A stretch of DNA of 64,000 bases from Victivallales bacterium (GTDB lineage Bacteria; Verrucomicrobiota; Lentisphaeria; Victivallales; UBA1829). Positions within the stretch are counted from its first letter, which is position 1. Each line of letters opens with the position of its first letter. Made by a program: the position numbers and the translations under genes. Shown in pieces: positions 62,201 to 64,000 of the stretch. A model generated the notes under the pieces. The model made no database searches. It saw only the letters and a list, made by a program, of their open reading frames with translations, and was not told where the DNA came from. The stretch lies in contig JAEEQN010000008.1 in the NCBI GenBank assembly GCA_016285345.1, positions 23,653 to 87,652 on the forward strand, written 5' to 3'.

Positions 62201-64000
62201 GCGTCGTTTTGCCCGATCATCGAGGCATGAGATGCCAGCGTGTAAGTGCCGATCGCCTGACGCGGATCCATGACCACACGCAGTTCCGTGTTGTAGAGTT
62301 TGCTCAGTGTGAGCAACTCGGAATCCGCCTCGGTTCGTTCGGTCAGGTCGAGATTTACGGTGAATCCGTTGCCGTCTACCCCTGAACTCGCCTGTGAAGC
62401 CGTATCAATCCCGAGATCGCCGCTGTCAAAACGCCAGCCGGTCGAACGGAGCGTCAGATCCCCGTCCAGGGAGATAAAACCTCTGACAGACCAGCCGCCG
62501 TTTATCACGATTTCCGACAACGTTCCGCCAAAGAATATCGCATCCGTCAGTTCCGTAAAAAGAGAATTGCTTACGGAATTGAAAACGGAATCCGACACTG
62601 TGGCATCCTGATTTATGATCACGGGAGTATTGAAGACGGAATGCGAAACGGTCGAGCCGCTGTTGAGGCGGTAGTTTTCCATATTGTAATAACCCGTTCC
62701 GTTCAACTGACAATGATCGATCATGCTCCCGGAATTGAATTCTCCGCTGTAGGTGCTGACGGAAACGCCTTCCATCGTCACATCGGAGAGAACCAGATCT
62801 TCACTGTTCAATGACCCCGTGATGCTCACGCCGTCACGGGCTTCAAATCTGCCGGTTCCCCCGTAATCCCGCACCGAGACATTGCCGGTGACCGTCACGT
62901 TTTCCCCGCGTACATTTTCCAACACATTGTTCCCGACAAAAAACGCGCCGCCCTGATTGAATCCGTCGATCACGGTCGTATCGCCTTCCGCATAATCAAA
63001 CCGCAGCGATCCGCCTTCCTCCTGCCGCAGCCCTGTGACTCTGCCCCCGGCTTTGACGGTCAGGAGCGTGTCGCCCAATGTCGAATTCGTGATTGCGCCG
63101 CCGTCTCTGACCGTCGGGTTGTGATAACCTCCTTGTCTGAACTCCATGTCGTCCAGGGACGCGCTGTGCAGGAACTCATCTTCGGGACCGTCGTAACAAA
63201 CGCCGAATGTCCCGTCCGCGTCTTCCGACACATCGATCGTCAGCGTGATCAACTGCGTTTCCACATCATGCGCCAGCGTGTAACGATAATTGCCGAATGT
63301 CATTTCCGGGTTTTCATACGACAAATACTCCGTGTCTTCGCCGTCGATATTCATCAGGAAGCTGTCAACCAGGCTGCCTGCGCCATACGCGATCGTGTAT
63401 GTCCCGATCCTCTGATCTTTCTGGAACAGGAGACGGAAAGTCGCATCCTCGGAGAAACAGTTCACCGAGAACATCCCTGAGTCCGTTACGGTCCGGTTTC
63501 TGTAATTGACGTTGACAGTATGGCCGTTCACATTAAAACATGTATCGCCATTCTCCAGGTATCCCCCGGAACAGTTCAGCGTTATATCTCCGGCCAAAGA
63601 GACACTTCCAAACAGGGTATATCCTGCATTGAACGTGATATTTGAAACGGTTCCGCCGCAAAGCGTTGCAAATGAATTAAATGCAGAATCCGACACTGTG
63701 GCATCCTGATTTATGATCACGGGAGTATTGAAGACGGAATGCGAAACGGTCGAGCCGCTGTTGAGGCGGTAGTTTTCCGTATTGTAATATCCCGTTCCGT
63801 CCAGCTGGCATTGACTGATCATGCTCCCGGAATTGAATTCTCCGCTGTAGGTGCTGACGGAAACGCCTTCCATCGTTACATCGGAGAGAACCAGTTCTTC
63901 ACTGTTCAATGTCCCCGTGATGCTCACGCCGTCACGGGCTTCAAATCTGCCGGATCCCCCGTAATCCCACACCGAGACATTGCCGGTGACAGTCACGTTT
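56254..64000 (-). CDS. Giant secreted protein: repetitive N-terminal region, PPC-like domains, C11 (clostripain-like) peptidase domain, Ig-like repeats, C-terminal RTX-like repeats; 5' end outside the window
   Basis: C11: WSIFIYMAGDNNLEG...ALIMCDHGTSLGYN...AAFEQCLMGSDVVV; PPC-like DVDYYSFxL...GxYYLKVxG repeats; Ig-like xxDTTAPEITLSGDNQTPLQAST; RTX-like GGVGNDVIWASKGDNFLFGDAGNDRIAGASGNDVIAGG. Confidence 0.88.
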   Translation of the reverse strand, partial: NVTVTGNVSVWDYGGSGRFEARDGVSITGTLNSEELVLSDVTMEGVSVSTYSGEFNSGSMISQCQLDGTGYYNTENYRLNSGSTVSHSVFNTPVIINQDATVSDSAFNSFATLCGGTVSNITFNAGYTLFGSVSLAGDITLNCSGGYLENGDTCFNVNGHTVNVNYRNRTVTDSGMFSVNCFSEDATFRLLFQKDQRIGTYTIAYGAGSLVDSFLMNIDGEDTEYLSYENPEMTFGNYRYTLAHDVETQLITLTIDVSEDADGTFGVCYDGPEDEFLHSASLDDMEFRQGGYHNPTVRDGGAITNSTLGDTLLTVKAGGRVTGLRQEEGGSLRFDYAEGDTTVIDGFNQGGAFFVGNNVLENVRGENVTVTGNVSVRDYGGTGRFEARDGVSITGSLNSEDLVLSDVTMEGVSVSTYSGEFNSGSMIDHCQLNGTGYYNMENYRLNSGSTVSHSVFNTPVIINQDATVSDSVFNSVSNSLFTELTDAIFFGGTLSEIVINGGWSVRGFISLDGDLTLRSTGWRFDSGDLGIDTASQASSGVDGNGFTVNLDLTERTEADSELLTLSKLYNTELRVVMDPRQAIGTYTLASHASMIGQNDANGVWDGNTNQWRFRGQTAGDRDRIVQVYDSNGIELANCTVDGDAEYHGRYNYTVYVDDEGYLKLKVGWNNRSGLTYSADEMENNDSLETATEIIGGENVVPNLTIHSADDVDWFMFELETSGRKSNYIGIDFKQWAGDLDISLYNEDGKLIDYARSVTDNERLSLSGYTAGAYYLKVSGDNGNTNSYKLVYDLPEPVVLTDEYEKGNSPLTNTYLGEIAGSKTVRAAIQAANDVDYFSFRLGHRGTGADSITLSFEPEIGDLDLYLFDISGVFMLGKSVSTNGGSETVSLNGLNRGIYVVKVVGKDGTAANYDLTFNVREDEVDPDRYENNDSMRKATKLYTPNGDKTLTGLSIHSDTDVDYYSFSILEKGSADDSITLSYVAQLGDLDIEILNVNGEVVAYSRTAENDDTVSLKGLDIGEYYVRVYGYNNVTNNYTLSWHVTNSALIPSDTYEGYEPILIREDQTISGLSIAKVREDDETRQDTFKIVLKYNAWKRSKIILTDYRSDWEDGMSYVIRDADGNVRTEGIDSEISLYGLEAGEYYLTLDAPNEDEYSEYSLIAQNLPDSDIAKDNTWSIFIYMAGDNNLEGAFLQELLYMQKAILPENVEVYVLMDRSEGYAVGERNWTDTRVGRIRHSNGGAVAVQWMYFDGPETGTYVNANNMDPGREWDTGDIATLEAFLDWGMNVGRADNYALIMCDHGTSLGYNCSDEDSDSMMAIKDIAELLKADKYKDLSVAAFEQCLMGSDVVVTTMEGTVDYVVASEAVGWVPNLLVMYNVLLNSFETDMTSQGLSRKIVAACNCSGLQDLTMASFKSDGNTLGEALEQFGDLAKDFTFADWVALCKCFSKVHNYGDEICAYSDLGSILNMIKGYHETISSTLLDAANDLYDTVMNIVIDSAQITPDIYGSGLAVFNPVLSDPMMAAYAYGGKSLDYYATDIGKTSWGKFMYTLSKMADDCSDYIVDASGNLSFTSFTYYFDDGEIRNSYDLGAFSGNGVSFEGLYMDHSAYFNVTLEQAGIEGDAILVTADNPNAKVTISLYSDSGIRRVFENGVLPLDGIDFEKTRTDNDYTLVITTTEETTYDLRFAGNWTTGVDFFDYSRTGSISPLAAGNNSIDKATELPNGNYGGLVTSAGDRDYYKILSVYANTIDVTVTGSGLVVQEFNAEGELLQTAAEENGQYKLAVAKENYVCVEGTADIFSGECNSYKLSISDAARMYLKAELNAVLPEKPAVEGELKDNQVVVSVNVEDGMKGYSSDDLQTWTECENDSFVATQNGQYYFKSVNPETKLESMYTSLRIVGIDNVLPTVSNVKADVITPTNVNVIVTAEFADDVQLDAAQYRIDEGGEWLDYVDGVTVSENATVYFRAIDVAGNTSAIVPYDVTNIDKALPTVSDIQADITDPTKGSVTVTAVFADNVELKHSLYKIGEGGIWSDYVDGVIVTDNTTVYFKAVDTAGNEAEEAYAVGNIDRDTPVIVVSGDNTTPLKASSLTVTTEAGLDILYSTDGESWTKYEGEITVTANGTYYFMATDAAGNTGRAEYEFRNIDTTAPEITLSGDNQTPLQASTLIASVDDGSAIFYRIGDSDWQEYTGAITVIANGTYHFSAKDAAGNEGTNSIVFANIIQAPVSEVAPQTQTWEKVAETTKYIVELSTDDGHAIQLVVDSNSLDSFQMPAGNYQMRVKPEGGEWSEPEPVEAKKTATEPKLVKSNADGNADVFFANPIGTWESGYAAQHVGSINDWSGTNEYASVCGKNKLADIIEGSTDANILLMTDGDSGDSLFVDDIYTTLPGSVTEQQSRIAQIDEIRAGAGDDIVDMTSQRFEYVGDGLTIRGGVGNDVIWASKGDNFLFGDAGNDRIAGASGNDVIAGGIGYDRMHGGGGSDIFTFGGSNWGEDTVEQLATGSVTLWFASGSMDNWDSASLTYRDGDNCVKVIGTTSIELRFGNDDSDMYKDLVSAGAFEEFTSERIFEESGKGSLASLQ
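62574..62902 (-). repeat. Intragenic long repeat, unit 1
   Basis: About 95% identical by eye to 63672-64000, offset exactly 1098 bp (366 codons). Confidence 0.85.
63672..64000 (-). repeat. Intragenic long repeat, unit 2 (runs off the window)
   Basis: See unit 1. Confidence 0.85.

Overview
This is a GC-rich bacterial chromosomal window. Gene content (AIDA-repeat/FG-GAP surface proteins, a C11-peptidase/RTX giant protein, kinase-linked ECF sigma) suggests a Lentisphaerota/PVC-type organism; that placement is inference. About 40 CDS, 2 tRNAs and a coherent set of sigma70-type promoters can be read directly. From left to right: a truncated phage terminase large subunit; BASS transporter; uvrA; YycJ-like MBL hydrolase; Ser/Thr kinase; rsmB; an AIDA-repeat/FG-GAP protein; a double PilT ATPase; argH; arfB-like gene; GT2; a lipoprotein; rpmH-rnpA-yidD-yidC-jag; metG; proS; pheC-like gene; tRNA-Leu; a Glf-like oxidoreductase; a BspA-like LRR protein; thiI-recF-dnaN; SIS-uppS-cdsA; glgB; yajC-secDF; a complete arnB-T-C-A-D lipid A modification operon; thiN; tRNA-Val; then an ECF sigma/Ser-Thr kinase pair beside a giant secreted protein that is cut by the right edge. 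Most notable: (1) a dispersed double-hairpin element that abuts stop codons at three loci and appears to be inserted in frame in arnT; (2) a PilT-PilT tandem fusion; (3) an ECF sigma translationally coupled to a kinase with an extracytoplasmic CSLREA/beta-helix-like domain, next to a giant C11/RTX protein and 3 kb from the arn operon; (4) a perfect 14-bp inverted repeat downstream of glgB. No CRISPR array, rRNA or intact insertion sequence was seen. All family assignments come from motif recognition by eye; no searches were run.
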